DNA of 64,000 bases from an uncultured Prevotella sp. (GTDB taxonomy: Bacteria > Bacteroidota > Bacteroidia > Bacteroidales > Bacteroidaceae), in NCBI GenBank assembly GCA_902798285.1, contig CADBVZ010000011.1, positions 1 through 64,000 of the forward strand, given 5' to 3'. Position numbers and translations under genes: made by a program. The notes under the pieces were generated by a model, which saw only the letters and a program-made list of their open reading frames with translations, made no database searches and was not told where the DNA came from. This document shows, in pieces, positions 24,855 through 35,091 of the stretch (position 1 is the first letter of the stretch; each line of letters begins with the position of its first letter).

Positions 24855-27800
24855 ATGAAAAAAAGCAGGTTAATGATGATGTTGTTGGCGCTGATGGTGT
24901 CAGTGGCATCTTTCGCTCAGGGAATCCTGGGTACTGTGATCGACGATTTCGGAGAACCCGTTATCGGAGCCTCCGTTGTCGAGAAAGGTAATCCTCAGAA
25001 CGGAACCATCACTAACATCGATGGTCAGTTCACGCTGAAGGTCAGCGAGGGTACACCTATTATTATTAGTTATATTGGTTACACTTCTCAGGAAGTGAAG
25101 GCCAGTAGTAACATGCGCATTACGCTGAAGGAAGACGCCCAGACACTTCAGGACGTTGTGGTCATCGGTTATGGTGTGCAGAAGAAGAGTGTGGTAACGG
25201 CTTCCATCGCCAAGGTGAGCGCAGACGACCTGAATGGTACGGCTCCCGTTCGTATGGACAACGCCTTGAAGGGTTTGGCAGCCGGTGTAAACGTTACTTC
25301 TTCGTCAGGTCAGCCTGGTGCTGCCTCGCGCATACGCATACGTGGTGTGGGTACCGTTAATAATAGTGACCCTCTCTACATTGTAGACGGTATGCCTATT
25401 GAGGGAGGTTTCGACTACATCAATCCCAGCGATATCGAGAGTATCGAGGTGCTGAAGGATGCAGCCTCAGGTGCCATCTATGGTGCTCGTGCTGCTAACG
25501 GTGTTATCCTGGTTACTACCAAGAAGGGTAAGTTGGGTAAGATGACTGTCAACTACAACTTCTCTCAGGGTTGGCAGACAGCTTGGAAGCATCGCGATGT
25601 GCTCGACGCTACCGGTTATATGATTATGCAGAACGAAGGTCTGGTAAACGCAGGACAGGCTCCTAAATATGCCGATCCTTACAATGTAACCACCAATACC
25701 GATTGGCAGGATCTGCTGTTCAATGACAACGCTCCTGTACAGAATCATGAGGTTACCCTGAGTGGCGCCTCTGAGAAAGTGAACTATTACTTCTCACTTG
25801 GTTACTACGATCAGGAAGGTATCGTAGGTGGTAACTATGGTCATTCAAACTATAACCGTCTGACACTGCGTGGTAACTTCAACTTCAACGTGTTCGATGT
25901 TACCAAGGAGCGCAACTGGCTCAATAAACTCGATGTACAGGTGAACCTGAGCTATGCCCGTGTTAAGAACGCCGGACTGGATGTGAACTCTCAGTGGGGT
26001 AATGAGATCGGTTCTGCCCTTGCTCTTCCCCCAGTGATTGCTCCCTATGTGTATGGTCAGGATGCTCAGGACCAGATAAACTATTATTCTTCTACCTATC
26101 CCGATGAGTATGTGCCCATGTACGATGGCGACAAGCTGCTGAACATCCCTGGCGCTGGCTTCAACGAGATGGCCAACCCGCTGGCATCATTCCAGTTGCC
26201 TACCACTAATTACTGGAGCCATAAGTTCGTGAGCAACTTCTCTGCAACCCTTGGTATCTGGGACGGTCTGAAGTATCGCGTGAGCTACAGCACAGACATG
26301 TCATTCTGGGGTAACGAGAGTCACGCCGTTCCTTACTGGATCTCGCCCACCAAGCATCGTAACTATTCTTCAGCTTCTATGGAGAGCGATCGTGGTACTG
26401 TTTGGCAGTTGGAGAATGTGCTCTCTTACGACAAGACCATCAAGCAGCACACCTTTAACATTGTGCTGGGTCAGAGTGCCTTCGAGAACTCTGGTTGGAC
26501 ACTGGGTGCATCGCGTAATAACCTGAAGGATTACAGCAAGCCTTGGATCAATGCTGCCACTGGTCTCGCTGCTGATGGCGATCGTGACGGATGGGGTGGT
26601 CCTGGCGTGAAACACACTATGTCTTCACTCTTCGCCCGTCTGAGCTATAACTTCGATGAGCGTTACATGGTTCAGGCTACGATCCGTCGTGATGGTTCAA
26701 GCCGCTTCGGTACCAATAATAAGTATGGTACTTTCCCCTCTGTATCACTGGGTTGGAACATCATGAACGAGAGTTTCATGAAGAAGACCAACGACTGGCT
26801 GAACAACCTGAAGTTGCGTTTCAGCTGGGGTAAGAATGGTAATGATAACATTGGTGACTTCCGCTATACCGTGCTGACACAGGGTGGTAACAACTACGGC
26901 TTTGGTATGGCTGGTGGCGAGAAGGAGCAGACCAGCTCAAAGGCTAGCGGACTGGCTAACCCCGACCTGAAGTGGGAGGAGAGTGAGCAGTACGACCTGG
27001 GTGTTGACTTCGGTTTCCTGAACAACAAGCTGACCTTCACCGTCGACTGGTTCAAGAAGAAGACCAATGGTATGCTGAAGGATATGAACATCCCTTCATA
27101 CGTAGGTGAGTCGAAGCCTATCGGTAATGTAGGTGATATGGAGAACACTGGTATCGAGTTCGAGCTTGGTTATAAGTTCAACATCTCCGACGCTAAATTC
27201 GCAATCAAGGGTAATGCCTCTTATTTGAAGAACAAACTGGTGAAGCTGGGTAATGCTGCTGGTTTCGCTACATACGATAACGTATCTAACTTAGGCAACA
27301 TCTCTCGTGCTGAGGCTGGAGAGCCTTTCCCATACTTCTGGGGGTATAAGACTGATGGTATCTTCCAGAACTGGGAGGAGGTTCAGAGCTATACCCACGA
27401 CGGACAGATGATTCAGCCCGATGCACGTCCTGGATTCGTACGCTTCGTTGACGTGAACAACGATGGTGTCATCGACGATGCCGATCGTACGAAGATTGGT
27501 AAGGGTACTCCCGACTGGACCTTTGGTGCTACATTCAATGCAGCTTGGAAAGGCTTCGACTTCATGATGTTCTGGCAGGGAACATACGGCAATGACATCT
27601 TCGATGCTACCCGTCGTCTCGATCTGCCTTCTATCAACCTTCCTTCTTGGTTCCTCGGACGCTGGACGGGTGAGGGCTCTTCTAACAAGTATCCCATCTA
27701 CATCCAGGGCGATGCTACCAACTGGCAGGCTTCTGACCTCTATATCCACGATGGCAGCTATATTCGCCTGAAGAACATCGAGCTGGGTTACACCATCCCC

Positions 27801-27989
27801 GAGTATCTTACAAAGAAGGCCTTCATCAGCCGTCTGCGCCTCTATGTAGCTGCTGAGAATCTGCTCACCTTCACCAAGTACTGGGGCTTCGATCCTGAAA
27901 TCTCTTCAGCTGCCACCTCTTGTGGTGTTGACTTTGGTGTATATCCTCAGCCTCGCACATTGCGCGTAGGATTTAACCTCACGTTCTAA
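24855..27989 (+). CDS. SusC/RagA-type TonB-dependent outer-membrane transporter
   Basis: A 1044-residue outer-membrane barrel that imports oligosaccharides with TonB energy. Signal peptide ends at SFAQ (residue 22). A carboxypeptidase-like beta domain follows (GTVIDDFGEPVIGASV, NIDGQFTLKV), then the TonB box and SusC signature DVVVIGYGVQKK, a plug (LKGLAAGVNV, RIRGVGT, PLYIVDGMP) and the barrel ending in RTLRVGFNLTF. It starts a five-gene polysaccharide utilisation locus with its SusD partner next. Cargo is inferred from the GH16 and GH3 enzymes to be beta-1,3-glucan fragments. Confidence 0.96.
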   Translation: MKKSRLMMMLLALMVSVASFAQGILGTVIDDFGEPVIGASVVEKGNPQNGTITNIDGQFTLKVSEGTPIIISYIGYTSQEVKASSNMRITLKEDAQTLQDVVVIGYGVQKKSVVTASIAKVSADDLNGTAPVRMDNALKGLAAGVNVTSSSGQPGAASRIRIRGVGTVNNSDPLYIVDGMPIEGGFDYINPSDIESIEVLKDAASGAIYGARAANGVILVTTKKGKLGKMTVNYNFSQGWQTAWKHRDVLDATGYMIMQNEGLVNAGQAPKYADPYNVTTNTDWQDLLFNDNAPVQNHEVTLSGASEKVNYYFSLGYYDQEGIVGGNYGHSNYNRLTLRGNFNFNVFDVTKERNWLNKLDVQVNLSYARVKNAGLDVNSQWGNEIGSALALPPVIAPYVYGQDAQDQINYYSSTYPDEYVPMYDGDKLLNIPGAGFNEMANPLASFQLPTTNYWSHKFVSNFSATLGIWDGLKYRVSYSTDMSFWGNESHAVPYWISPTKHRNYSSASMESDRGTVWQLENVLSYDKTIKQHTFNIVLGQSAFENSGWTLGASRNNLKDYSKPWINAATGLAADGDRDGWGGPGVKHTMSSLFARLSYNFDERYMVQATIRRDGSSRFGTNNKYGTFPSVSLGWNIMNESFMKKTNDWLNNLKLRFSWGKNGNDNIGDFRYTVLTQGGNNYGFGMAGGEKEQTSSKASGLANPDLKWEESEQYDLGVDFGFLNNKLTFTVDWFKKKTNGMLKDMNIPSYVGESKPIGNVGDMENTGIEFELGYKFNISDAKFAIKGNASYLKNKLVKLGNAAGFATYDNVSNLGNISRAEAGEPFPYFWGYKTDGIFQNWEEVQSYTHDGQMIQPDARPGFVRFVDVNNDGVIDDADRTKIGKGTPDWTFGATFNAAWKGFDFMMFWQGTYGNDIFDATRRLDLPSINLPSWFLGRWTGEGSSNKYPIYIQGDATNWQASDLYIHDGSYIRLKNIELGYTIPEYLTKKAFISRLRLYVAAENLLTFTKYWGFDPEISSAATSCGVDFGVYPQPRTLRVGFNLTF

Positions 27990-28022
27990 GTATTTAAGAA
28001 ATAAGATTTAAGAATTAAGAGT
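27990..28022 (+). repeat. heptanucleotide array (AAGATTT/AAGAATT type)
   Basis: A 7-base series fills the susC-susD gap; a similar one precedes the GH16 gene. Confidence 0.75.
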
Positions 28023-28023
28023 T

Positions 28024-29568
28024 ATGAAAGCAAATAAGATATTATTCGGAATGCTTGCAGCCTTGGCTATGACCAGCTGTCAAGACAGCTTCCTGGAGGT
28101 GACAAGTCCTACCGATACCTTCATCGAAGAATACTACACCACGAAGACCTCACTCGACGAGGCGCTGGTGGCTGCATACGCACCCCTCCATTGGTACGAT
28201 TATGGATCAACCTATCAGTATAATGCCCTGAACTTCATCTCTGAGTTCATGAGCGACGATATGTATCCCAATGGCAGTAGTAATACTGACCAGCCCATGC
28301 TGCAGCTGATGTTCAACTACTCTTGCACTCCCGTGGTTTGTCTCACAGGTGTGTGGAGCGACAGCTACAGTGGCGTGAAGCGCTCTAACGATGTCCTGCA
28401 GTATTGCGACTGGGTAGAGCAGGCTGGTAACATCAGTGCTTCCGAGCGTGCTGACTACGAGGCTCAGGCCCGTCTGCTCCGAGTGTTCTATTACTTGCAG
28501 CTTTGGAAGTTCTATGGCAACGTTCCTTGCTATTTCGAGAATCTTCAGGCTCCCTACATCTCAGAGCAGCTCACAGCTGACGAGGTTTACGCCAAGGTGA
28601 TCGAGGAACTCGAGAGCATCATCGCTACGGGTGCCCTGAAGGACGACTATCCCGCTGAGGCGAAAGGTCATGTAACAAAGCCTCTGGCTTATATGATCTA
28701 TGCCGAGATGGTGATGATCCAGAACGATAACAGTCGTTATGGCAAGGCTCTGAGTTATATGCAGGAGCTCATCAGCAGTGGTCGCTACCAGCTGACTCCT
28801 AGCTATCAGGCTATTTGGGATGAGGCCAGCGAGTGGAATGCTGAGTCAATCTTTGAGATCAACTACTTCGACGATAACTCCGTACGTGGTTGGGGTAACC
28901 AGTTGGCAGCAGGTGGTGCCGTATACCCCCGTCTGCATGGTCCACGTAGCTGGAAGGCTAATGCTGGCGATCCTTTCGAGGATGTTGATGCTGGTTGGGG
29001 CTTCAGTGCTATCCCCCTGCACTCTGTTGCCAGCTTCGAAGAGGGCGATATCCGTAAGGAATTCTCTGCTTTCGATCTGAATGCCCATGGCACCAGCGAT
29101 GATCCGGGTTGGATGGCTACAGGCTACTGCCTCTATAAGTATATGTGTCGCAAGAGCAATAACAAGGATCAGAAGGCCGATGCCGACCTTGGTTTCAATA
29201 ACAACCTGCGCGTATACCGCTATGCTGAGACTCTGCTGAATGCTGCTGAACTGTTGCTGAAGACTGGTGGAAATGCTGGCGATGCTGCCAAGTATGTGAA
29301 TGAGGTTCGTGCTCGTGCTGGTCTGAAGGCTCTCAATGGTGTAACTGAGGACGATATCATCAACGAGCGTCGTCATGAGTTCATGGGCGAGGGTAAGCGT
29401 TACTTCGACCTCGTTCGTACTGGTAAGGCTGCCAGCGTGCTGACTCCTGCCAACGATGGTGGTGGCTATCGCACCAAGGCTTGGAGCACCGATGTACGTT
29501 ATCTGCCCATTCCGCAGGATAACATCGACGCTGCCCAGGGTACACTCAAGCAGAATGGAAGCTATTAA
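28024..29568 (+). CDS. SusD/RagB-type surface lipoprotein
   Basis: A 514-residue glycan-binding lid for the SusC transporter. The lipoprotein signal ends in MTSC with Cys 19. TPR-like helices follow, with family blocks AQARLLRVFYYLQLWKFYG, AKGHVTKPLAYMIYAEM and a C-terminal NERRHEFMGEGKRYFDLVRTG, which is highly typical of RagB/SusD. It pairs with the preceding SusC at the outer membrane. Aromatic residues that would bind the glycan cannot be assigned from sequence alone. Confidence 0.96.
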   Translation: MKANKILFGMLAALAMTSCQDSFLEVTSPTDTFIEEYYTTKTSLDEALVAAYAPLHWYDYGSTYQYNALNFISEFMSDDMYPNGSSNTDQPMLQLMFNYSCTPVVCLTGVWSDSYSGVKRSNDVLQYCDWVEQAGNISASERADYEAQARLLRVFYYLQLWKFYGNVPCYFENLQAPYISEQLTADEVYAKVIEELESIIATGALKDDYPAEAKGHVTKPLAYMIYAEMVMIQNDNSRYGKALSYMQELISSGRYQLTPSYQAIWDEASEWNAESIFEINYFDDNSVRGWGNQLAAGGAVYPRLHGPRSWKANAGDPFEDVDAGWGFSAIPLHSVASFEEGDIRKEFSAFDLNAHGTSDDPGWMATGYCLYKYMCRKSNNKDQKADADLGFNNNLRVYRYAETLLNAAELLLKTGGNAGDAAKYVNEVRARAGLKALNGVTEDDIINERRHEFMGEGKRYFDLVRTGKAASVLTPANDGGGYRTKAWSTDVRYLPIPQDNIDAAQGTLKQNGSY

Positions 29569-29570
29569 TG

Positions 29571-29602
29571 AATTGAAAATTGATAATTGAAAATTGATAA
29601 TT
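29571..29602 (+). repeat. heptanucleotide array (ATTGAAA/ATTGATA type)
   Basis: Four to five 7-base units running up to the ATG of the glycan-binding lipoprotein. Confidence 0.85.
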
Positions 29603-31462
29603 ATGAACAAGATATTTAAATACATTGGCAGTTCACTGATGGTGGCCATGGCCCTTGTTTCCTGTTCGCCTGAGACCTTCGACGAGCCTAAGCAGAGTGG
29701 TATCCCCTCCATTTCGAATGTGGACATCGATATGAATGTGGACCAGAGCGTGAACCAGGCCACCTTCAAAGTGGCCAACATGCCCAAGGAAACTTATCCC
29801 ATCTGGGTGATCAATGGCACTCAGTATTCTACGCTGAACCCCATGAACTGGTCGAACAGCAAGGCTGGTACTTACGATGTTGAACTTCGTCTGGGTAATC
29901 GCAATGGCTTCAGCCAGGGTAGCATCACCAAGAGCTTTACCTTCGAGAAGTCACAGGTCGACTTTACCCCTTACATCAATCGCATCTCTCGCACATGGCG
30001 TATCGATTACGCCCAGCAGGGTCACATGGGTTGTGGCGAACCAGGTAGCGATGGTAGCAACTGGTGGAGTGCAGCTCCAAACGATAAGGCCGACTGGGGT
30101 GTTTACGACGATCGCATTACCTTCGATGCCTCTGGCTCTTACAACTACAATCCAGGTGATGGTGGCACGATGTATGTGAACACGGGCTGCTCCGTATTCC
30201 CTGAGTTCAATACTAATGATGGCAATGACTTTATGGCCGATGTCAACGAGCAGACCACCAGCTATTCGTTCGATGTAGATGGTGAGAAGATTCAGCTTAA
30301 GTTGGCTCCCAACAGCTACTTCCCCTATATCTCTGCCGACGACCAGTTGGGTAATCCCGTCTTCACAGTGTCTAAGCTTACCAATACCGAGATGGTGCTC
30401 CTCTATGAGGGCAATGGTATCACTTGGCGCTTCATGCTCACCAGCAAGGACGAGGGCGAGGAAGCTCAGCCTGAGGCTAAGGTTGATTGGGATTATGCAT
30501 CAGCTGCTAACCTCTGGAAGGCTGTCGATGAGGGTTCTGCTTTCGAAGCCATGGGTTACTATTTTGCTGACAACAACTGGAGTCCTATCGCTTACACGGA
30601 GGCAACCCATACTGGCGATGCTTACGAGTTGACACTCCCCGAGGGTCTTGGTGGCAGCCAGTGGCAGGGTCAGTTCCACATCGATACCAAGCTCACAGCA
30701 TCAGCTTCGAAGACCTATAACTTCTATATGGTGATGGAGTCCGATCAGGATCTGCTTGGTGTAACCTTCAAACTTACCGATGCTGGCGATACCAACTTCT
30801 TCATCGAGGAGCGCAACAATGTTGCTGGTGGCACACCGTTCGTGCTGAAGCGCGAGGGCGTTACCTTGAAGGAGGGAACCGATGCCACAGCCATCCGTCT
30901 GTTCTTCGACTTCGGAGGCTCTCCCGCTGGTTCTCATATCAAGATCAGCAAGATCTATCTCGAGGAGGCTGTTCCCATGAACTACGACGATCCCGATAAC
31001 CTCTGGAAGGGTGTCGACGATGGTACTGTAGGCATGGAGATGGGTTACTACTTTGCTGATAACAACTGGAGTCCCATCGCTTACACAGAGGCCACCCATA
31101 GTGGAGACGCTTACGAGCTTACACTCCCTGAGGGCCTTGGTGGCAGCCAGTGGCAGGGTCAGTTCCACATTGATACCAAACTCACTGCTTCAGCTTCGAA
31201 GACTTACAACTTCAAGATGGTGATGGAGGCCGATCAGGATATGTCTGGTGTAACCATCAAACTGACTGATGCTGGCGATACCAATTTCTTCTGCGAAGGT
31301 CGTCATGACATCCCTGGTGGCGAGAAGTTCATCTTCACCCTGAAGGGTGCTTCCTTAAAGGAAGGTACCGATGCCTCAGCCATCCGTCTGTTCTTCGACT
31401 TTGGTGGCTCACCTGCTGGCACCCACATCAAGATCAGCCAGATTGTATTCAAAGAGAATTAA
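29603..31462 (+). CDS. surface glycan-binding lipoprotein with two near-identical C-terminal modules
   Basis: A 619-residue lipoprotein (Cys 21 in ALVSC), in the place of the SusE/SGBP gene. Residues 30-110 look like a PKD/Ig-like domain, and residues 125-280 resemble the beta-glucan PUL lipoprotein domain (SRTWRIDYAQQGHMGCGEPG). Two modules follow (about 297-454 and 463-619), both containing NLWK-VD, GYYFADNNWSPIAYTEATH and GGSQWQGQFHIDTK. They are similar to CBM4/CenC-like beta-sandwiches. The two copies differ at few positions, so the duplication is recent or kept alike by conversion. The ATG at 29603 is used; an upstream TTG would lie in the array. Confidence 0.85.
   Translation: MNKIFKYIGSSLMVAMALVSCSPETFDEPKQSGIPSISNVDIDMNVDQSVNQATFKVANMPKETYPIWVINGTQYSTLNPMNWSNSKAGTYDVELRLGNRNGFSQGSITKSFTFEKSQVDFTPYINRISRTWRIDYAQQGHMGCGEPGSDGSNWWSAAPNDKADWGVYDDRITFDASGSYNYNPGDGGTMYVNTGCSVFPEFNTNDGNDFMADVNEQTTSYSFDVDGEKIQLKLAPNSYFPYISADDQLGNPVFTVSKLTNTEMVLLYEGNGITWRFMLTSKDEGEEAQPEAKVDWDYASAANLWKAVDEGSAFEAMGYYFADNNWSPIAYTEATHTGDAYELTLPEGLGGSQWQGQFHIDTKLTASASKTYNFYMVMESDQDLLGVTFKLTDAGDTNFFIEERNNVAGGTPFVLKREGVTLKEGTDATAIRLFFDFGGSPAGSHIKISKIYLEEAVPMNYDDPDNLWKGVDDGTVGMEMGYYFADNNWSPIAYTEATHSGDAYELTLPEGLGGSQWQGQFHIDTKLTASASKTYNFKMVMEADQDMSGVTIKLTDAGDTNFFCEGRHDIPGGEKFIFTLKGASLKEGTDASAIRLFFDFGGSPAGTHIKISQIVFKEN
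30500..31450 (+). repeat. long tandem repeat coding for two glycan-binding modules
   Basis: About 470 bases occur twice in tandem (about 30500-30960 and 31000-31450) with high similarity at DNA level, for example around CAGTGGCAGGGTCAGTTCCA at 30660 and 31149. Confidence 0.8.
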
Positions 31463-31463
31463 G

Positions 31464-31485
31464 ATTTAAGAATTAAGATTTTAGA
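31464..31485 (+). repeat. heptanucleotide array before the GH16 gene
   Basis: AGATTTA/AGAATTA/AGATTTT units; the GTG start follows immediately. Confidence 0.7.
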
Positions 31486-32589
31486 GTGAAAAAATTCATG
31501 TTGAATAGTATTATTCTCTCTCTCGCCGCAGCCTTTATCGGCTGTGGTGGGAGCGGGGAGGATTCCGAGCCTGCTGGCATCGTTCTGACCGTCTCGCCCG
31601 AGAGTATCAGCGCCCCTGCTGAGGGTGGTACTTATACTGTCAATGTCTCGACTACGGGACAGGAGTGGGGCACAGCTGTGGGCAACGACTTCTTCACTGT
31701 AAAAACCCAGGGTACGACAGCCCAGGCGGGTACCCTTACCATCACGGTTCCTGCTAATCCTGTGGCTGAGACCCGCTCTGGTGCTGTTACGGTGATGTCG
31801 GGAAGTGCCCGTAAAACGGTAACTGTTACCCAGGCTGCTGCTGAGAAAGCTGCCTATTACGCTCCCGAGGGCTACTACCTGGTGTGGCAGGATGAGTTTA
31901 ACGAGGGTACGGAGTTGAACAAGGTCGATTGGACCCACGAGGTGCAGAACAGCGGTTGGGTGAACCACGAACTCCAAAACTACGTGAACCACACCACCCC
32001 CAAAGGACGTCACGTCACAGAGTTGATGGATGGCAAGTTGCTCATCCACTGCTTCAAGGAGGATGGCAAGATTTATTCTGGTCGTGTGTATGCCCACGTG
32101 AAGGAAGGTTGGAAGTATGGCTACATCGAGGCTAGCATCAAGTTGCCCAAAGGTAAGGGCACATGGCCTGCTTTCTGGATGATGCCAGTGAACTTCCACT
32201 CCTGGCCTGCCGATGGCGAGATTGATATCATGGAGGAAGTGGGCTATCACCCCGACTTCGTATCGTCGAGTCTGCACGCCAATGCCCATGTGCACTCTAA
32301 TAATACTCAGGTCACTCACGAGATGTATTGCAAGGGTGCTGAAGGCGAGTTCCATACCTACGCCATCGAGTGGACGGCTCAGAACATCACCACCTACGTT
32401 GATGGTAAGGTGCAGCTCTCTTACGACAACAAGGGCTTGGGTCGCGATGATTGGCCATACAACGATCCCTTCTACGTCATCTTCAACCTCGCATGGGGTG
32501 GTGACTGGGGTGGATCACAGGGTGTCGACGAGAATGCCCTCCCTGTAACAATGGAAGTTGATTATATTCGTGTATTCCAAAAGAAATAA
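31486..32589 (+). CDS. GH16 beta-glucanase lipoprotein (laminarinase-like) with BACON domain
   Basis: A 367-residue endo-beta-glucanase of family GH16. The GTG at 31486 is chosen because it gives a proper lipoprotein signal (MKKFMLNSIILSLAAAFIGC); the ATG at 31498 would lose the basic N-terminus. Residues 30-115 form a BACON-like domain (LTVSPESISAPAEGGTYTVNV). The catalytic domain has GEIDIMEE with nucleophile E245 and acid/base E250. WAFW-like WPAFWMMPV and NLAWGGDWGGSQG fit the laminarinase branch rather than lichenase or agarase. It would cut beta-1,3-glucan at the cell surface for the SusCD pair. Confidence 0.93.
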   Translation: MKKFMLNSIILSLAAAFIGCGGSGEDSEPAGIVLTVSPESISAPAEGGTYTVNVSTTGQEWGTAVGNDFFTVKTQGTTAQAGTLTITVPANPVAETRSGAVTVMSGSARKTVTVTQAAAEKAAYYAPEGYYLVWQDEFNEGTELNKVDWTHEVQNSGWVNHELQNYVNHTTPKGRHVTELMDGKLLIHCFKEDGKIYSGRVYAHVKEGWKYGYIEASIKLPKGKGTWPAFWMMPVNFHSWPADGEIDIMEEVGYHPDFVSSSLHANAHVHSNNTQVTHEMYCKGAEGEFHTYAIEWTAQNITTYVDGKVQLSYDNKGLGRDDWPYNDPFYVIFNLAWGGDWGGSQGVDENALPVTMEVDYIRVFQKK

Positions 32590-32592
32590 ACA

Positions 32593-34869
32593 ATGAAGAA
32601 ACTGTTAGTAACAGTCATAGCAAGTATGAGTCTGAGCCAAGTTATGGCTCAGAACATACCTGTCTATCTCGACGAAAGTAAGCCAATAGAGCAACGTATC
32701 GACGATGCACTCAGTCGTATGACGCTCGAAGAAAAGATAGCCGTGATTCATGCCCAGTCTAAGTTCTCCAGCCCTGGTGTGAAACGCCTGGGATTCCCCG
32801 ATATGTGGACGGATGATGGTCCTCATGGCGTACGTCCCGATGTACGTTGGGACGAGTGGGAACAGGCTGGTCAGACCAACGATTCGTGTGTGGCATTCCC
32901 AGCCCTCACTTGTATGGCTGCCACATGGAATCCTCAGATGGCCCGTCTCTATGGCGAGAGCCTTGGCGAGGAAGCCCTCTATCGTGGCAAAGCCATGATT
33001 CTGGGTCCTGGCGTCAATATCTATCGCACCCCGCTGGGTGGTCGTAACTTTGAGTATATGGGCGAAGACCCCTGGCTGGCCTCTCGCATGGTGGTGCCTT
33101 ATATTCAGGGCCTTCAGTCCAAGGGTGTTTCTGCTTGCGTTAAGCACTATGCCCTTAACAATGATGAGGAGTATCGCCATCAGGTGAATGTTGCCATCTC
33201 CGATCGTGCTTTGCACGAAATCTATTTGCCCGCCTTCAAGGCAGCCGTTACCGAGGCTGGTACTTGGGGCATCATGGGCGCCTACAATCTGTATAAAAAC
33301 CAACACAATTGCCACAATCATATCCTCCTGAACAAGATTCTGAAGCAGGACTGGGGCTACGATGGAGTCGTAGTGAGCGACTGGGGTGGATGCCATCATA
33401 CTGAGGAGGCCATCACCAATGGTCTCGACCTCGAGTTTGGCTCCTGGACCGATGGTCTCACCATGGGTGCTACCAATGCTTACGATAGCTATTACCTCGC
33501 CCTGCCTTACAAGCGACTCATTCAGGAAGGAAAGTACTCTACGAAGGAGCTCGATGAAAAAGTTCGTCGTGTACTCCGTCTGTTCTATCGCACAACTATG
33601 AATCGCCATAAGCCTTATGGCTTCCTCTGCTCAGAGAGTCATTATGATGCAGCCCTGAAGATTGCCCAGGAGGGCATCGTGCTGCTCAAGAACGAGGGTA
33701 ATCTCTTACCTCTCACCATTCCCGAGCAAAGCTCGCCTACCCGTAGCCTTTCTCACCTCTCACCTCTTAAAAAAATATTGGTGGTGGGCGAGAATGCCAT
33801 TAAAATGATGACCGTAGGCGGAGGCTCCTCCTCGCTAAAGGTGCAGAAGGAGATCCTTCCGCTCGACGGCATCCGCGATCGCTTCAGGGGTGTTGAGGTC
33901 GACTTTGCTCGTGGTTACGTGGGCGATACTGTCCAGAGTTATAATGGCGTCACAGTGGGCCGTTCGCTCTATGATCTGCGCTCTGCCGATGAACTCATCG
34001 CCGAGGCTGTGGAGAAGGCCCGTCAGGCCGATGTGGTCATCCTCTTTGGTGGACTCAACAAAAGCAACCATCAGGATTGCGAGGGTCACGATCGCCAGCA
34101 GTATGAGCTGCCTTATGCTCAGGATCGCCTGATTGAGGCTCTGGTTGCAGCTAATAAAAATTTGGTTTATGTTAATATTAGTGGTAATGGTGTCGCCATG
34201 CCTTGGCTCAACAAGGTTCCTGCCATCGTTCAGGGCTGGTTTATTGGCTCCGAGGCTGGCGAGGCTATTGCTTCCGTGCTGGCTGGCGATGTGAATCCTT
34301 CGGGTAAGTTGCCCTTCACGTGGTACACCAATCTCAATCAGTGTGGTGCTCATGCGCTCAACGCCTTCCCAGGCATCTGGCGCGAGGATCATCAGATTAT
34401 CGACGAGGAATACAAGGAAGGCATCTACGTAGGCTATCGTTGGATCGACAAGCTCAATGGTAAAAGCTCAAAGCCATTGTTCGCCTTTGGTCATGGTTTG
34501 AGCTATACCACTTTCTCGCTGGGCAAACTCAAGTCTGATAAGAAGGAGATGACACAGGATGATCAGATTACCTTCACCCTCCCCGTTACCAATACGGGTA
34601 AGGTGGCAGGTGCTGAAACCATCCAGCTCTACATCCACGATGTCAAGGCCTCCGTCGATCGTCCTTACAAGGAGCTCAAGGCCTTCCAGAAAGTGTATCT
34701 CCAGCCTGGCGAAACGCGTGAGGTTAGTCTGACTATCGATCGTTGTGCCCTGAGTTTCTATTCCGAGGCTCGTGGCGAGTGGGTGGCTGAGCCTGGTGCT
34801 TTCGAGGCTCTTGTTGGTACGGCTTCCGATCGTCTGCCCCTGCGCCTCGCGTTTACATTGAAGAATTAA
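32593..34869 (+). CDS. GH3 beta-glucosidase, periplasmic
   Basis: A 758-residue exo-acting beta-glucosidase with signal peptide ending SQVMAQ. The GH3 N-domain has the KH and nucleophile blocks (ACVKHYALNN; VVVSDWGG with D263), then the alpha/beta sandwich (EGIVLLKNEGNLLPL, IVQGWFIGSEAGEAIASVLAGDVNPSGKLP) and a fibronectin-III-like C-terminus (YKELKAFQKVYLQPGETREVSL). It would release glucose from imported oligosaccharides. Between NLLPL and KKILVVGENA, residues 371-392 are an insert made by heptamers and a palindromic core (IPEQSSPTRSLS), identical in core to the folK insert. A terminator follows. Confidence 0.95.
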   Translation: MKKLLVTVIASMSLSQVMAQNIPVYLDESKPIEQRIDDALSRMTLEEKIAVIHAQSKFSSPGVKRLGFPDMWTDDGPHGVRPDVRWDEWEQAGQTNDSCVAFPALTCMAATWNPQMARLYGESLGEEALYRGKAMILGPGVNIYRTPLGGRNFEYMGEDPWLASRMVVPYIQGLQSKGVSACVKHYALNNDEEYRHQVNVAISDRALHEIYLPAFKAAVTEAGTWGIMGAYNLYKNQHNCHNHILLNKILKQDWGYDGVVVSDWGGCHHTEEAITNGLDLEFGSWTDGLTMGATNAYDSYYLALPYKRLIQEGKYSTKELDEKVRRVLRLFYRTTMNRHKPYGFLCSESHYDAALKIAQEGIVLLKNEGNLLPLTIPEQSSPTRSLSHLSPLKKILVVGENAIKMMTVGGGSSSLKVQKEILPLDGIRDRFRGVEVDFARGYVGDTVQSYNGVTVGRSLYDLRSADELIAEAVEKARQADVVILFGGLNKSNHQDCEGHDRQQYELPYAQDRLIEALVAANKNLVYVNISGNGVAMPWLNKVPAIVQGWFIGSEAGEAIASVLAGDVNPSGKLPFTWYTNLNQCGAHALNAFPGIWREDHQIIDEEYKEGIYVGYRWIDKLNGKSSKPLFAFGHGLSYTTFSLGKLKSDKKEMTQDDQITFTLPVTNTGKVAGAETIQLYIHDVKASVDRPYKELKAFQKVYLQPGETREVSLTIDRCALSFYSEARGEWVAEPGAFEALVGTASDRLPLRLAFTLKN
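33702..33768 (+). repeat. heptamer array plus 34 bp palindromic core, in frame in the GH3 gene
   Basis: Core at 33718-33751, base-for-base the same as 9043-9076. CTCTTAC/CTCTCAC heptamers flank it. Confidence 0.92.
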
Positions 34870-34983
34870 GTACATACATAAGTTAAATAGTTGGTAATAA
34901 AGTAATGAAGTAATTAGTTAGTAGTAAGTAAAGAGTTTGTTTTTAGGTTTCCAGTTGAGCCAAGCGGGCTCGATATGGTAACA

Positions 34984-35019
34984 AATAAAGGGCTTGTACG
35001 TGAGTATGGGCCCTTTATT
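34984..35019 (+). terminator. terminator of the PUL operon
   Basis: AATAAAGGGC (34984-34993) pairs with GCCCTTTATT (35010-35019). Confidence 0.85.
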
Positions 35020-35061
35020 CTAAAATAATGTTAGAAATTGCATATTTTCCGAGTTTTTTTG

Positions 35062-35069
35062 TATCTTTG
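35062..35069 (+). promoter_or_regulatory. -7 box of the DUF6377 gene
   Basis: TATCTTTG, 22 bases before the ATG; the gene has its own promoter apart from the PUL operon. Confidence 0.8.
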
Positions 35070-35091
35070 CCCTCGATATAACAAGCTTAAC